Shown: positions 22,680 through 33,898, numbered from the stretch's first letter. The stretch is 64,000 nt of DNA from Dictyophora rubrovolvata (GCA_029959195.1 CP114123.1:806001-870000), one strand, 5' to 3'. The notes: generated by a model not told the origin, from the letters alone. Translations and numbers: made by a program.

Positions 22680-22910
22680 ATAAATTCCAAGTTATAATTC
22701 AAAAAAACAGCAATACCTAATTGTATAGCCAGTATCTTTAATTTTATCCTTGATATATTCAACACCTTTCCTGTCACTCAAACCAAGCTTCCAAGCATAA
22801 GTAAGATGTTTTCGTAAAAGTTCATCAGGTACTAATAATCAAGTTCAAAATTTAGTATATTATAGTCAGATGCTCTTACCAGTATTATGCTGATTTTTTT
22901 GACGAGGCAT
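22680..22910 (-). mobile_element. N-terminal fragment of an integrase-type transposase gene (Agaricomycete family)
   Basis: On the minus strand two short exons with a GTAAGA...TTAG intron read MPRQKNQHNT, then PDELLRKHLTYAWKLGLSDR and GVEYIKDKIKDTGYTI. From memory this resembles the N-terminus of the large Agaricomycete family with a downstream integrase core domain. The rest of the gene is absent: sequence past 22680 does not continue it. It is either a relic or a chance fragment, and I hold it loosely. Confidence 0.35.
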
Positions 22911-23725
22911 AGAAAATGATGGGGTTCTGATAACAGAGAGAAAAATTCGGGCATTATAATCTGAGGTTCTCAACTACCATCTCAGCCCAAACATCTATTA
23001 TCTTCTGATATATAATATATCTTTATCAGCTGAATTTACCCAACAAAGCAATTTCATACACTATGGTCGTGAAGGCTGCAAAAAATTCACCCCCAGATTT
23101 TAGCTTCAAGAAGTAACTAGTGAATGTTAAGCTCCCGACGTTACCGAAGATACCGGACTTCGGTTAATTTGGGCAGACTCGCGGGACTGATGTCACAGAC
23201 AATCGGTGTACTGAGCAGGCTTCAACTTATGTATTACACTACTTACTTGTATGTGCTCAGCGACTTGCTTCACAACACTCCACGGATAGCGGATATATTG
23301 GTCAGATGTTCGGTCAGAGTTCGGAGTGAGTCCGGATGTAGCGGTCAGATTTTAGAGGCAGGAATATCAAACAAGAATAGCCACAAGTCAGATGACTAGT
23401 TTGATTTCAGAACTGAGAAACTAGATACATGATTCGGGGTTATTTATACTATGGGAATGTACTAGTTTGTCAGCACTGATAAAAGCGGTTTAACAATAAA
23501 ACATGATTCAGATTACAATAAAACAATAAGACTAAAATGGGAATGAGCAGATTTGGAATACAATCAGTTATTATATTCTGATTCAGGTATTTCGGGTTTA
23601 ATGGATTACTTTGGAGAAAACATAATCATAACGGATGTGATGTAAGTTTCATAATCTTCGGAGTCGTAATTCAGAGTAATATTGGTTAGTGGGTTTATCA
23701 GCAGATCTGGGTCTTGACAGTGAAG
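22911..23725. other. AT-rich spacer in the repeat island, no supported gene
   Basis: About 800 bases with no convincing coding frame. A 91-codon open frame (23124-23399, +) shows no domain. Base composition matches the AT-rich alpha-kinase relic downstream rather than the flanking genes. Confidence 0.4.
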
Positions 23726-26351
23726 CAAATCCTAATATCAGCTGTTTCGTCTGCATTGACTGCTTCAAATACTATGAGAGGAAAACTACTGCAGGTAAGA
23801 ATATATTCTTGGCCATTTATATATTCTAACAAATGTTATAGTCAGAAATGCCCAGCTCATAGGAGACTCTATAATAGAATGAACCAGTGAGATTCGCCAG
23901 GGTATGAATCTCGCTCAAAGAAATTGTAATAGTTTTGCTCCATATAATATTTATTTTCTGATAATATCTTTTAAGATGAAGCTGCTCCTCCAGTTTGTAC
24001 AGTTGGAGCTGTATTTCCTAACTTGCCTATTCAAGGGTATTCAGCCATTCAAGGACAGTCTATTATACAAGGATCTTCTGCTATTCAAGGACCTTCTATT
24101 GCTATACAAGGGGCAGTTAGACCTCTCCAATACTCTGGCCATATTCCTTCACAGCCTATTGGCTATAATGCTGTTCATAATCAGCTTTCACAGCAATTTG
24201 TTGGTCACGAAGCTCGTTCACTATCAGTTTATCGTAGAGCCCCAAGACATAGTTTCATTCTTTGGATTCAATTAGCTTATTGGAATGATAGTAAAAGTCC
24301 TGGAAAAATAGCTCCTATCTCAGTAAGTATTACTATATATCTCATACAATTCATACTTATGATTTTCAGTCAGTCATAGAAACCTGTGATGAAGTCGATA
24401 TTCATATTGGCTTTTTTGAACTGAAATAACTTGCAATCGCAATTATTACACCATGTTTAAGGACATGGCTTAAAGGATTTATCTTAGATCCTGAAACTCT
24501 TAAACTTTGCAACAAGGATTATGTTGCAATCAAACAATTTCCTCGTGATGCTCTAGTCCAGTATTTCATAGCCAAGTCTTCTAATAAAGGAGCTATCAAG
24601 TACAAATCTAAAGGTCATTTCATCTTATATATGTTTATATCTCGTGGAACTTTCCTTGCCATTGAAGATCATCAGGAACAGGTTGATGGGTATCAGGAGA
24701 TAGTCTCTTCATTGACAGCCACTTATCAAGTCTCGGAATCTCTTGGAGCTTTAAAAAACTATACTCGTAAACAAAAGGGAAAGGGAAAGGGAAAGGAAGT
24801 TACTAGAAGAGAAGAAAATGATAGTGATAATTCCTCTGAATCTATGGACTTTTCTGAGGTTTCTGATTTGATAAAAGTATGAATTATATTTTATTTTTGA
24901 GAAATAAAACTAATCATGCAAATAGATAAAAGGAAAAGAGAAAGCTGTATCTCACAGTAATCTATCAATGACAGTGACTTCTAAAATGAAACAGCTCTCA
25001 CCATTCTAAGTAGGAACAAAATGAAAGGTAAGTTATCAATGAAGAATTATAATTACTAAAACTTATATCTATATCTAATAAAGATGATTGAAGTGGATGA
25101 CCTTGACGAAACTCAACAGACACTCTAACAGCCGACAGCCAGAATCACTCAATCACTCTCACCTGATTTATTGCTCTTAGATGTAGCATTAAAGAAGCAA
25201 GCTGGGCCAACTGGAGCAGCTATAAAGGCCTCATGTAAGTTATAGATCAATAAGCTATGATAAATAAAATGAAACTCTTCTAGTACCAGTTGGAACTCTT
25301 TATCTCACAGATATTTATATTATTCCGAAATGATTGCTACAGGAACTTCTGGCCAATCCAGAGCTTACTACTATCAATCTCAATGAAGGGGGTATTATTA
25401 GAACATTGGATGTTAACTTTAAAAAAAACTATTGGAAAGATGCCAGGATTGTTCAAAACAGCACATTTGAGATTCCTTCAACCTAGCTACCCGAGTATCA
25501 AAGATGAGTTTCCTTGGCAAATGAAACTTGCCATCAAACAATTCTTTTATAAGAATTCAAATGTTCTGAATGATACTGATCAGGCTTCAGGTACTAACAA
25601 AGGCAAACAAGCAAGAACTCAGTGATATGTAATAGGAGCCAAACTTCATGAATTAATCCAGGAAATCCGATGTCTTATTTGGAGCGATGCATTAATGGAC
25701 TTCGTTTACAAATTTATAAAGCAACAGATTAAGATACGAGGCACACCCCCTTTTACAATTACATTGTTTCACTTCGTTCGTTTTGCCTTGGTATTTGCAA
25801 GATCTCTAGAAAGCCATGCCACTCTTGCTAAAGAATATATTGATGGAAAGTACATGAAGTATATGGATAATCGTCTTCCGATCCCTTTTGATGATATAAC
25901 TGATCCTGATGAGCTGCATTGTGTAAATTTCTTGGCATTTGCTCAGTATGTGCAATAGAAGAAAATTGGCCAAAAAGTTTTTGTAACTGATTTCCAAGGT
26001 ATGCAAGTTGAAAAATATATCAAATATTAATATACTGAAATATTTACAGGAAACGAAAACTTATTAACTGACCCTCAAGTCTTAACTCATCCGTGAGTCT
26101 AACCACTCGATATAACTTCCCATCTACCTATTAGCTATTACTTTGATTTTAGAGATTTGGGTGAAAATCTTTTTGGCCAGGGAAATATTTCAAATAGCTT
26201 TCTGGATTTCCCTAAAAAACATGTCTGCAATTACTTTTGTGAGTTTTTCGAACTTGGTGAACCCAAGAACTGCAAGGTTCTGAATTCTGGTCCTTTAGAA
26301 GGTATAGATGGTGAAGAGGAAATAGAGCTGCTAGAAGGTGAGAATGTTTAA
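23726..26351 (+). pseudogene. Decayed atypical alpha-type protein kinase gene (MHCK/eEF2K superfamily)
   Basis: An Agaricomycete-type gene with an N-terminal Cys-bearing exon (about 23735-23795, reads CFVCIDCFKYYERKTTA), a region of I-Q-G repeats (about 24023-24117), HSFILWIQLAYWNDSKSPGK, a Lys/Gly-rich linker (24760-24810) and a C-terminal alpha-kinase domain. Kinase signatures: FVTDFQG (about 25979-26000), LLTDPQVLTHP (about 26058-26092), NLFGQGN (about 26166-26186) and the zinc-site signature HVCNYFCEFF (about 26219-26250), matching the family's TDPQ, FGxGN and HxCNxxxC elements. It is broken: an in-frame TGA near 25331, a TAG near 25486 followed by a frame change, and a TAG at 25956-25958. 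The start is not identified. Very AT-rich compared with neighbours. Recoding or unannotated introns could explain one stop but hardly all. Confidence 0.65.
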
Positions 26352-26689
26352 ATAAACTATATTGTTATTTAGAAACTTATTATTTTTTAAAATACTTGTC
26401 TACTTCATATGTATGTGTGTGTGTGGATCTATTAAATCTCTGGGGGCTGAGCCTTATTGTCCACTTCGTAATTAATCCTGATACTAGAATTTTTTGGAGT
26501 TGCTACTCTTTAACTTCTTTGGCCAGTGGGTCCAAATCACTACCTTTATATTTATATGTTTCTTAAGAAATTCCTTTGGTTCTATTTGATTCTATTGATA
26601 ATACAAGCCAGACAGATAACATAAATCCCGAAATGAGTATGATTCTAAGAATATCACAAAATATCCTACAATGCCGAACTTATTTTAGA
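26352..26689. other. Spacer between two pseudogenes, with a short TG repeat
   Basis: About 340 AT-rich bases with a TGTGTGTGTG run near 26413-26425. No gene is seen. Confidence 0.5.
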
Positions 26690-27480
26690 ATGCTGACCTG
26701 ATGGCACTGGTCGGCAAGGCTAACCGAAAGTGCCGAAATGAAGCTGGGCACATTTGTCCACCATTCAGAAGGCTTCAAAGCACTGCAGGCAGATCCGCCT
26801 ATTGTCGAGCGGCTTCATGCCTTTTTTTTAAGGAACGACTCAGTATCCGGGACGGGGGGAAGGAATTTTTGAACGATGGTGGCCTGCTCCGGATATCGGC
26901 TTTGCGAGATAGCTGCTAAGAGCTGACCTGCGACAGGAATCTTGTAAAATGCCGGCGAGGTTCCAACGATCGTGATCCCAGGTATGTATCATGGTAGACC
27001 ACTCCCAAGGTGACCCTTGTGCATCCACCGTCCCGTCCTCTCGAGCTTTGTTCTCCCAGGCAGCAGCGATGCCTTCGGCGATAAGCTGAGCTTCGGGACG
27101 ATCCGAGTGGGGGCAGCGCTTTTAAAGGACTCTGGTAAGCTTACGCACCGGAAAATTTAGGCCACGTACCTTATTCTCTTGAACGAAGAGCAATTTGCTA
27201 TCCTCGCTGGATGCGATGACCCTCATCGTACCGCATCATCTTGAGGACGAACGAGGCGAAGTCGCCAGTTGCGGATTCCTCAGCCCTACGAGTCATAGCG
27301 TTCTTCAAGATACTGAAAAAGATCGATGACGGATTTCGTGGAGAGGTTGGCGGGTTCGGAGACGTGATTCAGGATGACGGAGGAGACCGAAGGGTTGGGC
27401 AATTGGCTACTGCCAAAGAATGTTTGTGCGTCTACGGTTTCGACTCGAATGTTGAAGCCTAAGAGCTCATCCGCTCCCCA
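26690..27480 (-). pseudogene. Decayed paralogue of the PD-(D/E)XK-like gene at 6572-7411
   Basis: Minus-strand segments match the left-arm gene in the same order. FFGSSQLPNPSVSSVILNHV (about 27360-27420) matches the intact copy's FFDSSQLPDVNMVSPVILNN. FVLKMMRYDEGHRI, LLFVQENK with a conserved donor after the Lys codon, EAQLIAEGIAAAWENK, IPGITIVGTSPAFYKIPVAG (about 26930-26990), ATIVQKFLPPVPD and DLPAVL/CLQCFEAF-like sequence follow. Several stops and frame changes interrupt it, and the segment holding the putative catalytic Asp (KVDVCVVE in the intact copy) is deleted. Divergence is substantial, so this is an old duplicate. GC content is higher than in the adjacent kinase relic. Confidence 0.75.
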
Positions 27481-27784
27481 TTTGCTACCAGATTTCGCGG
27501 AGAGTATTAGATTGGCCGGCTATGTCAGGGATACATGAAATGTGAAGTTTAGCAGTCGAGTGGTTAGAATTGAGTGGAGATCAGTGGGCGAGTGCGAGCT
27601 GTAGAAAAGTAGTCGAGGAAGATGATCTTTTTATAAGTATTTTGCTCCCAAGGGGTTTAAACGGCACACGAAGTTGGACCCATGACCGATAGATTATTAT
27701 CTTCTTCATATGTCTGCATATATCTAATACATATCTAATACACTAGCCATTAATCACGTAGAAGTACACTATCAGTTCTTTTTT
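27481..27784. other. Short intergenic spacer
   Basis: Upstream side of the decayed paralogue and 3' side of the NUDCD1-like gene. AT-rich after 27690, with a repeated ATATCTAATACA motif near 27715-27745. No gene. Confidence 0.5.
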
Positions 27785-29849
27785 TCAGAATACATTACGG
27801 CAAAGTGTAACTTCTTTTTCACATAAACAAATTAGTACGGGTTCCTCAACCTGCTTCGTCGAATGCACCACTCCAACTCCAACCAAAGCTCCAGAGCCAG
27901 GTCGCATTTGAAATACACTCTGCCTCGTTTGTCTATCGCCTCGTTTGCTCGAGTGATAAGCGTAAACGTTAGCACTCCCAGAGGAACGCGAGCCCGACTC
28001 AAACGCTAGCACAACGCCGTCTGAACTCGGAGAAGAAGAAGAAGATTCTCGTTGATAATGATAAGTAAATCGGGTATCCTGCTTCGATGCCAGAACGAAC
28101 GATAAAGCTGAATATGTCTGAATATGTGTCCAAGTCGGTGGTAATATATCAGGTCCTGCCGAAAACTCGAGAGCGAAAAGTGGACCATCAATATCATGTT
28201 TTGCAACAAGTGTGAATGGAGGGTTTGCGGAGGTAGTAGGTATGGGAAGAGACAGTATTGTAGCTGGCGTATCATCTATCGGCCATTCGGACGCACTGTT
28301 CTCGTCCAGATTCACCCAGGTACAAAGCGCACGCCTTCCCACGGCCTCATCAACATCGACGTCTCGTTCTCCTTGAGCTATACTCGGTACGCCATGTCCG
28401 AAAAAATCCCCGCCCCCACCTCCGTCTTTGATTGTACTCGTGTATTTATCCAACATGTCTCGAATGTGAGCCAGCTCGGACGGATCTAATGTTTCCGGTA
28501 CCTCGGCAGCCTCAAATCCTTGAGCAAACAAAGACGACCACCGTGTTTTTTGGTTCAATTTTTCTAAATGTAGTGTCAATAACCCTGCTTTGGTTTGCTG
28601 GACAACAGCCCCATCAGTTTCAGTGGCCGGCGGGGGGCGTTCCCACGTCCAAAGACTCGATGACGGATCAATTGAATCCCACAACGGCGCGTTGTTGTAA
28701 AACGGCTGCACTAAAAGCGGATCGCCAGCTGAAAGTGAAATTGTGCTTTTCCCAAACAAGACGCGAATGGTCTTTTTGGGTGTTGTGCCTGGTAAAGCGA
28801 ATGCTACAGTCACGCTGTCCTCTGTTTGAGTCCAGGAGTACGGTGGGGGGATGGACGTTGCGGATGAGGTGTTGAGGTCGAAGGAGCCTTCGGCTATATC
28901 ATCGCCCAGTTGAGGAATTGGGGCGTATTCGTCTGGTGTGGGTATGAACTCTTGAGAAGGGGGAGGGGCGTCGATGGAAGTATATGTGGATCCGGAGAGA
29001 AAAAGGAAAGATCGTATAGCAGGAAAGTAGGACGTATGAAAGGGAATGTGGGTGCCTCGTTTTCGAAATATGGGAATCAGACGCGTCGGTTTGTCGTGAG
29101 AAGAAGGAAGAGAAGTTGAATCGACTTCCATGGACTGCTGTACATCCGGGAACGAAAATTTCAAACCCCAAATATCAAATAGATGCTGATCTTTAGGTTG
29201 CGCGTGGGGTACACTAGTCGAAACTATCGCAATCGCAGTCGTATTGCCCGGGTCTACAACTGAAACGCTGTGCAGTTGAAACGGAGTCGGGAGAGTACCG
29301 TCATTATCGGAAATAAATTCAAAAAAGGTTAATAACTGAGCGGAGGAGTCAGTGCCATGTTCATTTTGGGGAGGAACGCGGACTAGATAAGCACCGCCAT
29401 GTCCATCGCTAAGAAGCCAAATGTCCGATGAAACATGTGCAGCACCAGGATATTCTCCCTGTGTTCTTTTGGGATCCGATATGAACTCCGGTAATTGGAA
29501 TATTTCACGAATAGGCGACGCCGCATCCTTAAAGAACGAAGAAACGAATATCAAAATAACGTAGAAACAAAAAAAAGGGGGGGACTCTTACGACAATATC
29601 ATCCACGTTAATGCTATACACAGTCCCATTCTCAGCAACATATACACCAATGTCGTTGCCAACCGCTAGATGGTTATGACGTACCCGGCTGGCGACTTTC
29701 TGGAAACCTATTGCACTGAGTCCAGAGCGGGCTTGATTGACCGGTTGTGGTAATGAAACTTGTTGAAGGACGGGTGAAGGTGAGAAACTCAATTTATATG
29801 ATTCAAATTGTGGGTTTAGGAGAGTTCGTGTTGGAGCTAGACGTGGCAT
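27785..29849 (-). CDS. NudC domain-containing protein 1 homologue (NUDCD1/CML66-like)
   Basis: Predicted HSP90 co-chaperone-type protein. Exon 1 (about 29590-29849) starts MPRLAPTRTLLNPQFESYKL and reads into SVNVDD-like repeats typical of the N-terminal part. One intron (about 29530-29590) follows, then one long exon of about 1.75 kb. The N-terminal half has beta-propeller-like repeats (IWLLSDGHGGAYLVRVPPQN). The central CS/p23 domain reads PPYSWTQTEDSVTVAFALPG, then TPKKTIRVLFGKSTISLSAG, and APLWDSIDPSSSLWTWER. The C-terminal half contains EVPETLDPSELAHIRDMLDK and CTWVNLDEN. The exon has an acidic, Ser-rich, poorly conserved stretch. Domain order and length fit NUDCD1 homologues. It shares a divergent promoter with the phosphoesterase. 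Confidence 0.88.
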
Positions 29850-30002
29850 TCTTAAGGATAAGCGGCACTCGTGTGTGACAGTGGTGTGATGATGTACGTG
29901 ATGACGTCATTCAGTCACGTGACCGGCTTTTCCCGATGCTGGCTTTGGCATGATGGGCCATTTCAAGAATCACTCCTACTACTTCAATCACACTGCACAG
30001 GA
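29850..30002. promoter_or_regulatory. Compact divergent promoter with CRE and CACGTG palindromes
   Basis: 153 bases between the start codons of the NUDCD1-like gene (-) and the phosphoesterase (+). It contains a perfect TGACGTCA (29902-29909, CRE/bZIP type) and a perfect 10-bp GTCACGTGAC (29914-29923, bHLH/Cbf1 type) 4 bases apart, near the centre. The sites are seen directly; joint control of the two genes is inference. Confidence 0.6.
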
Positions 30003-30877
30003 ATGGATATTCAACTGTTAAGCGACCTCCATTTGGAGATGCATCGGGGTGAAACAACTTTATACACTTTCGATTTTCCAGTGTGTGCCCCAAACCTTGC
30101 ATTGTTGGGTGACATCGGTTTGACGAGAGATGATCGGCTTTTCGAATGGCTTGATATTCAGTTGTCGCGCTTCGAACGCGTTTTCTATGTTGCTGGAAAC
30201 CACGAATCGTACCATTCATTTCTTGTATGTCATGTCTTATTATTATCTTTGGTAAATGTTTTGAAAATTTTGACATGGTTGGGTAGGCCGAAAGTATCGC
30301 AGCACTTGAAGCATTCGAAGCTAAATCCGCCTCTTCACGCGAGAACGATAATTCACGGGGTGAATTCATATTCCTCAATCGAAAGCGTTATGACATCAGT
30401 CCCAACCTCACAATACTCGGATGCACGCTGTGGTCAGCTCTGGACCCAGAGAACCTCGATTTCGTGTTTCAATATCTCAACGATTTTCACGTTATTCTCG
30501 ATTTCAAACCTCCAGAATACAAAACAGCTCATCAAACGGATTTATCTTGGCTGTGTGGTGCTATAGAAGATATCCGGCGGGAGAACGGCGGCATTGATTC
30601 ACGAAAAGTGGTGGTGTTCACACACCATGCGCCAACCGTTGAAGGAACGAGCGATCCCAAGTTTAAAGGAAGTCCCGGTGCTAGTGCATTCGCGACTGAA
30701 CTGACAGAATTGCCGTTATGGTCGGACTCTTCTCCTCTTGTTTTGTGGGCTTTTGGACACACACATCATACCTGCGATTTTACGAGGCGGGGGGTTCGTG
30801 TTGTTAGTAATCAGCGAGGGTATTACCGAGAGTCTACAGGATTTGATGAAAGAAAAGTTCTTTCAGTTGTTGTCTAA
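30003..30877 (+). CDS. Calcineurin-like metallophosphoesterase
   Basis: Two-metal phosphoesterase; substrate unknown. The start at 30003 gives MDIQLLSDLHLEMHRGE, placing the first metal motif (D-L-H) at residues 8-10. The other motifs follow in order: LALLGDIGL (GD), YVAGNHESYHS (GNHE), one intron (donor GTATGT near 30222, acceptor near 30286), then LTILGCTLWSALDP, VVVFTHHAPTVEG (H-x2-P) and VLWAFGHTHHTCDF (GHTH). The protein ends ERKVLSVVV. All metal ligands of the family are present. Length is about 270 residues, typical for the small cytosolic group. A longer in-frame upstream ATG (29871) lies inside the divergent promoter and was not chosen. Confidence 0.92.
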
Positions 30878-31571
30878 TTTGGGAAAGAAATAAATTTGAA
30901 GTTGATGATTCATCTTACAGTTAGTAGCGAGCAAAGAGCACACGAGAAGTGACGCAACACTCAACGAGTTGAAGCACGTTAAAGTCCTGACAGAGAGCCT
31001 TAGGGCTATGTCCCTGGAGACTCAATAGACTTACACACACAGTAGCTTGTTCACATCCCCGCAGTCATAATTTTTTCTCTCCTTTATAAATCAATGCGTA
31101 TTTGTTGCTATACAATGTATTATATCATTTCCCACTCCTGTAATAATTAAAAATTCAAAAAAATCTCAAACCTGTGCCGAAGAAGGCTAATTTACATTTT
31201 TGAGCTGGCGAGGAGGTTTTGGACTGTTAACCTGAGCTGCAGTGCCTCACGTCTAGTTTGGGCTAATTAGCTTTTGCGACATAGTGGCCAACCGTGACCT
31301 CAATTTACCCAAACAAAGCACAAACGTCTTCAAATGTCTGGAAATTGGCGTGAAATTCAGGCATCTCGTACAAAATACATAAATAAATGACAAGCCCAAA
31401 AACAACAACAACCTGTTGTAATGCAAAATACTACTGCATCACCACCACCACCGAAGGAGTCTATTGAAAAAAAGGTGATTGCAAATGAGAAAATGCGAAA
31501 CAGAAGGATAAAGAAGTGAGAGCATCACAGAACATGAACAACAATAAAGGGCGACGACGATTGACTCATGA
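30878..31571. other. Convergent 3' intergenic region
   Basis: Between the 3' ends of the phosphoesterase (+) and secreted protein 1 (-). A/T-rich, with an ACCACCACC run near 31441 and no supported gene. Confidence 0.5.
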
Positions 31572-32072
31572 CTAATTTAATCCTAGGGTCTGGAGCTCTC
31601 CTATCAGTAGAGGCGCGAGTTCGGAAATCTGGTTGGCGTAGTCGACGATTCTATCTCTAGCATCATCGAGAAACACAATGTTGTTCCTCGTGTCCATTAT
31701 AATGCTTTCAACAGAGACATAGAATCGGATCGCGGTGGGTCCGGATCCTCTGCCCGTGACATGACGCTTGGAGAGTACAAGCTGGGAGCTTGTATTGTTG
31801 TCGCTCGGGATGATTCCAAGACCGAGTGCACCGGCATAGATTTCACCTACTAGAAAGTCGTCGGCTCGTGCTTCATCTCTAATTGCGCTCAGAAATCCTG
31901 CTATTTCGTCGGCGATGGTAAATAGGTCATTGATTGTGCTGCCGATATCCTGACGTGGAAGGTGAACGGTCTTTTCTCTACGGCTGGAATCCAAGGGAGT
32001 AGCTCCGACTTTGTTGACGACGATAGCGCTAGATGTCATCAAAAGAAGAAAGGTGCTGAATGAGACACGCAT
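31572..32072 (-). CDS. Small secreted protein 1 (intronless, cysteine-free)
   Basis: 166 residues, single exon, no recognised domain. A signal peptide is clear (MRVSFSTFLLLMTSSAIVV, then cleavage likely after VGA). A basic stretch (SSRREKTVHLPRQD) could be a Kex2-type pro-region. The mature part is helical in character (INDLFTIADEIAGFLSAIRD; DDARDRIVDYANQISEL) and has no cysteine. A TATA box (TATATAAA, minus strand, 32207-32214) lies 135 bases upstream. It resembles its two neighbours in length, layout and promoter, though direct sequence similarity is weak. Possible roles (effector, wall or surface protein) are guesses. Confidence 0.75.
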   Translation of the reverse strand: MRVSFSTFLLLMTSSAIVVNKVGATPLDSSRREKTVHLPRQDIGSTINDLFTIADEIAGFLSAIRDEARADDFLVGEIYAGALGLGIIPSDNNTSSQLVLSKRHVTGRGSGPTAIRFYVSVESIIMDTRNNIVFLDDARDRIVDYANQISELAPLLIGELQTLGLN

Positions 32073-32938
32073 TATTATTTATGTAGTGAAGAAAAGGTGT
32101 GGCAAAGAAATTAGAGAGAGAAAAAGAAAAAGATTAAAATATGGGCGAAATTAGGGCGTTGAAAAAAAGGAAGAATTTGGTTCGGGTCGAAGCTGGGGTG
32201 TTCGATTTTATATAAGTACGGGATCCAAAAAAAACACAGGGTACTTCAGGGTCATGTGTAACCGAGAGTAACATAATATCGAGGGCTCGCTTTAGCGCAA
32301 TATCCCGCGGACATTCTGTTGTGCATCGTTTTATTTGATATTTTCGCCAAAAGGGGGGAACATGAGCCATCGGGAGTCTCGGACAGTTGAATATTGCCCG
32401 AGACCTCATGAGACTGTATCGCTACTGACCCGAGACAATGCCCATATGCGTGGTTTCTCTGGTGGATTCCTGAAGCTCATGCATTTCAGACATTGTTGAC
32501 CAGTTTCGAGTAATTCCTCTTCCCAAATATTTTCTTACAGTCAGTTTCACGGGATGTCACTATGTATTTCATACGAACTTACACCCATATGATAACCTGT
32601 GATCACTGATACCTGAAAAAGGACAGCAAGGGAACATCCCGTGTTAGTGTTCATTTGAAATAGTCACGGGGTCTCAGTTTGAATTCGGATTCAAGAGACT
32701 GTCGCATTTTCCGTGAAATTTCATCAATTTATAGTTGTAACATCACTACATAATTAGTTCACATCCAGAAAAAAACGAAATGAGCAGGATAAGCTGGCAT
32801 GTAAATTTCACATTATAAATAAACATCACAAACAAGCCGTCACGCTATTATACACAAAACCAAGCTAAAAAAATGATTTCGAATAAGAAACTCGATTGTC
32901 TTTTCCTAAACACCAGTACCCACCAGAGCCACCCTATA
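32073..32938. other. Intergenic, promoter of secreted protein 1 and 3' region of secreted protein 2
   Basis: A TATA box at 32207-32214 (-) and a pair of CCCGAGAC copies in one orientation (32398 and 32430), with a related GTCTCGG near 32375, lie upstream of secreted protein 1. The rest is AT-rich without a gene. Confidence 0.5.
32207..32214 (-). promoter_or_regulatory. TATA box of secreted protein 1
   Basis: TATATAAA on the minus strand, 135 bases upstream of the ATG at 32072. Spacing matches those of the two sister genes. Confidence 0.6.
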
Positions 32939-33442
32939 CTAATAAGAACCATCACCGACGGATCCGTCGGTCAGGCCCATTTCAACTAGAAAGTTCACCA
33001 AGTCTCCGAATTTGTCGGCTAAGTCCGATGTACCTTGCATCACTTCCTCTTGACCGTTGATTAAAGCCGACAACCCATCTTCAGCAGCATTTTCGATTGC
33101 TTGAGAGGACGGATTGAATCGTTCAATGTCCACTTGACTGATACCTGTGTCGTCGTCGTCGACGGAGACCAGACCAACAGCAACGAGGAATTCACCGGTT
33201 TGACCAAGACCGGTAAAACCTGCGTCGACACCGGCATTAATTGTATCTAGTTGGTCGAGAGTAACAGAGGCTTTTATTTGAACTTGTTGGGACAAGGTTG
33301 ATGGGTCGCTGGCGTCGCGTTTCGAAGGTGAACGGATGGGGGCGATTCCGTTGTTGCTTGTGCTTCGCCTAGGAGCGGCTGCGACGGTGTGGACGACAGC
33401 GGTGGTGGCGCTGAGAAGAATGAGAATGGAGTTGAAACGCAT
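32939..33442 (-). CDS. Small secreted protein 2 (intronless, cysteine-free)
   Basis: 167 residues, single exon, no recognised domain. The signal peptide is MRFNSILILLSATTAVVHTV, with cleavage likely after AAA. A dibasic KR in RSPSKRDASDPS suits Kex2 processing. The mature part is acidic and Gly/Ala/Leu-rich (VDAGFTGLGQTGEFLVAVGL; DLADKFGDLVNFLVEMGL), amphipathic-helix-like, with no cysteine. A TATTTAAG box lies about 130 bases upstream (33571-33578, minus strand). Same orientation as secreted protein 1, opposite to secreted protein 3. Confidence 0.75.
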   Translation of the reverse strand: MRFNSILILLSATTAVVHTVAAAPRRSTSNNGIAPIRSPSKRDASDPSTLSQQVQIKASVTLDQLDTINAGVDAGFTGLGQTGEFLVAVGLVSVDDDDTGISQVDIERFNPSSQAIENAAEDGLSALINGQEEVMQGTSDLADKFGDLVNFLVEMGLTDGSVGDGSY

Positions 33443-33570
33443 CGTAGCAAAAGTTTGTTAGGTTGTAGAAAAAGACTTTGGGAAAAATGAATTAAAAAGT
33501 GGATGAAAATAAGTAAGTGGTGTAGACTGAAAAAAAAAAGAGTTAGGTGGGAAGGTGAAAAGGTTTATTG

Positions 33571-33578
33571 CTTAAATA
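33571..33578 (-). promoter_or_regulatory. TATA-like box of secreted protein 2
   Basis: TATTTAAG on the minus strand, about 130 bases upstream of the ATG at 33442. Confidence 0.5.
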
Positions 33579-33898
33579 CGTACAGTAGGACCATGGGGGC
33601 CCGAGGATTACAGTAGGATAGTTATTGGATATCATGCTCGGGTTCGTCGGTAGGAATCCCTGAGACTTCCTACGGGGTGGGGCGGGCAGGGAGGATGGAA
33701 AATGAGAGTTCGGTGTTATTGCCGGTTTTTATCACGAGTCAAACTAGGTTACTAATGTACTCCCCAGAAAACAAATCTGGTACACAACCAGACGCATGTA
33801 TTGAGGCAGAGCTTGAGGGAGATCTCGTGGCAGAGCCCCTCGGTGTTTCGTCTCCCGTACTCGATCGCAAGGGCTGTGTGTAATTCGGGTCAGTGTCA

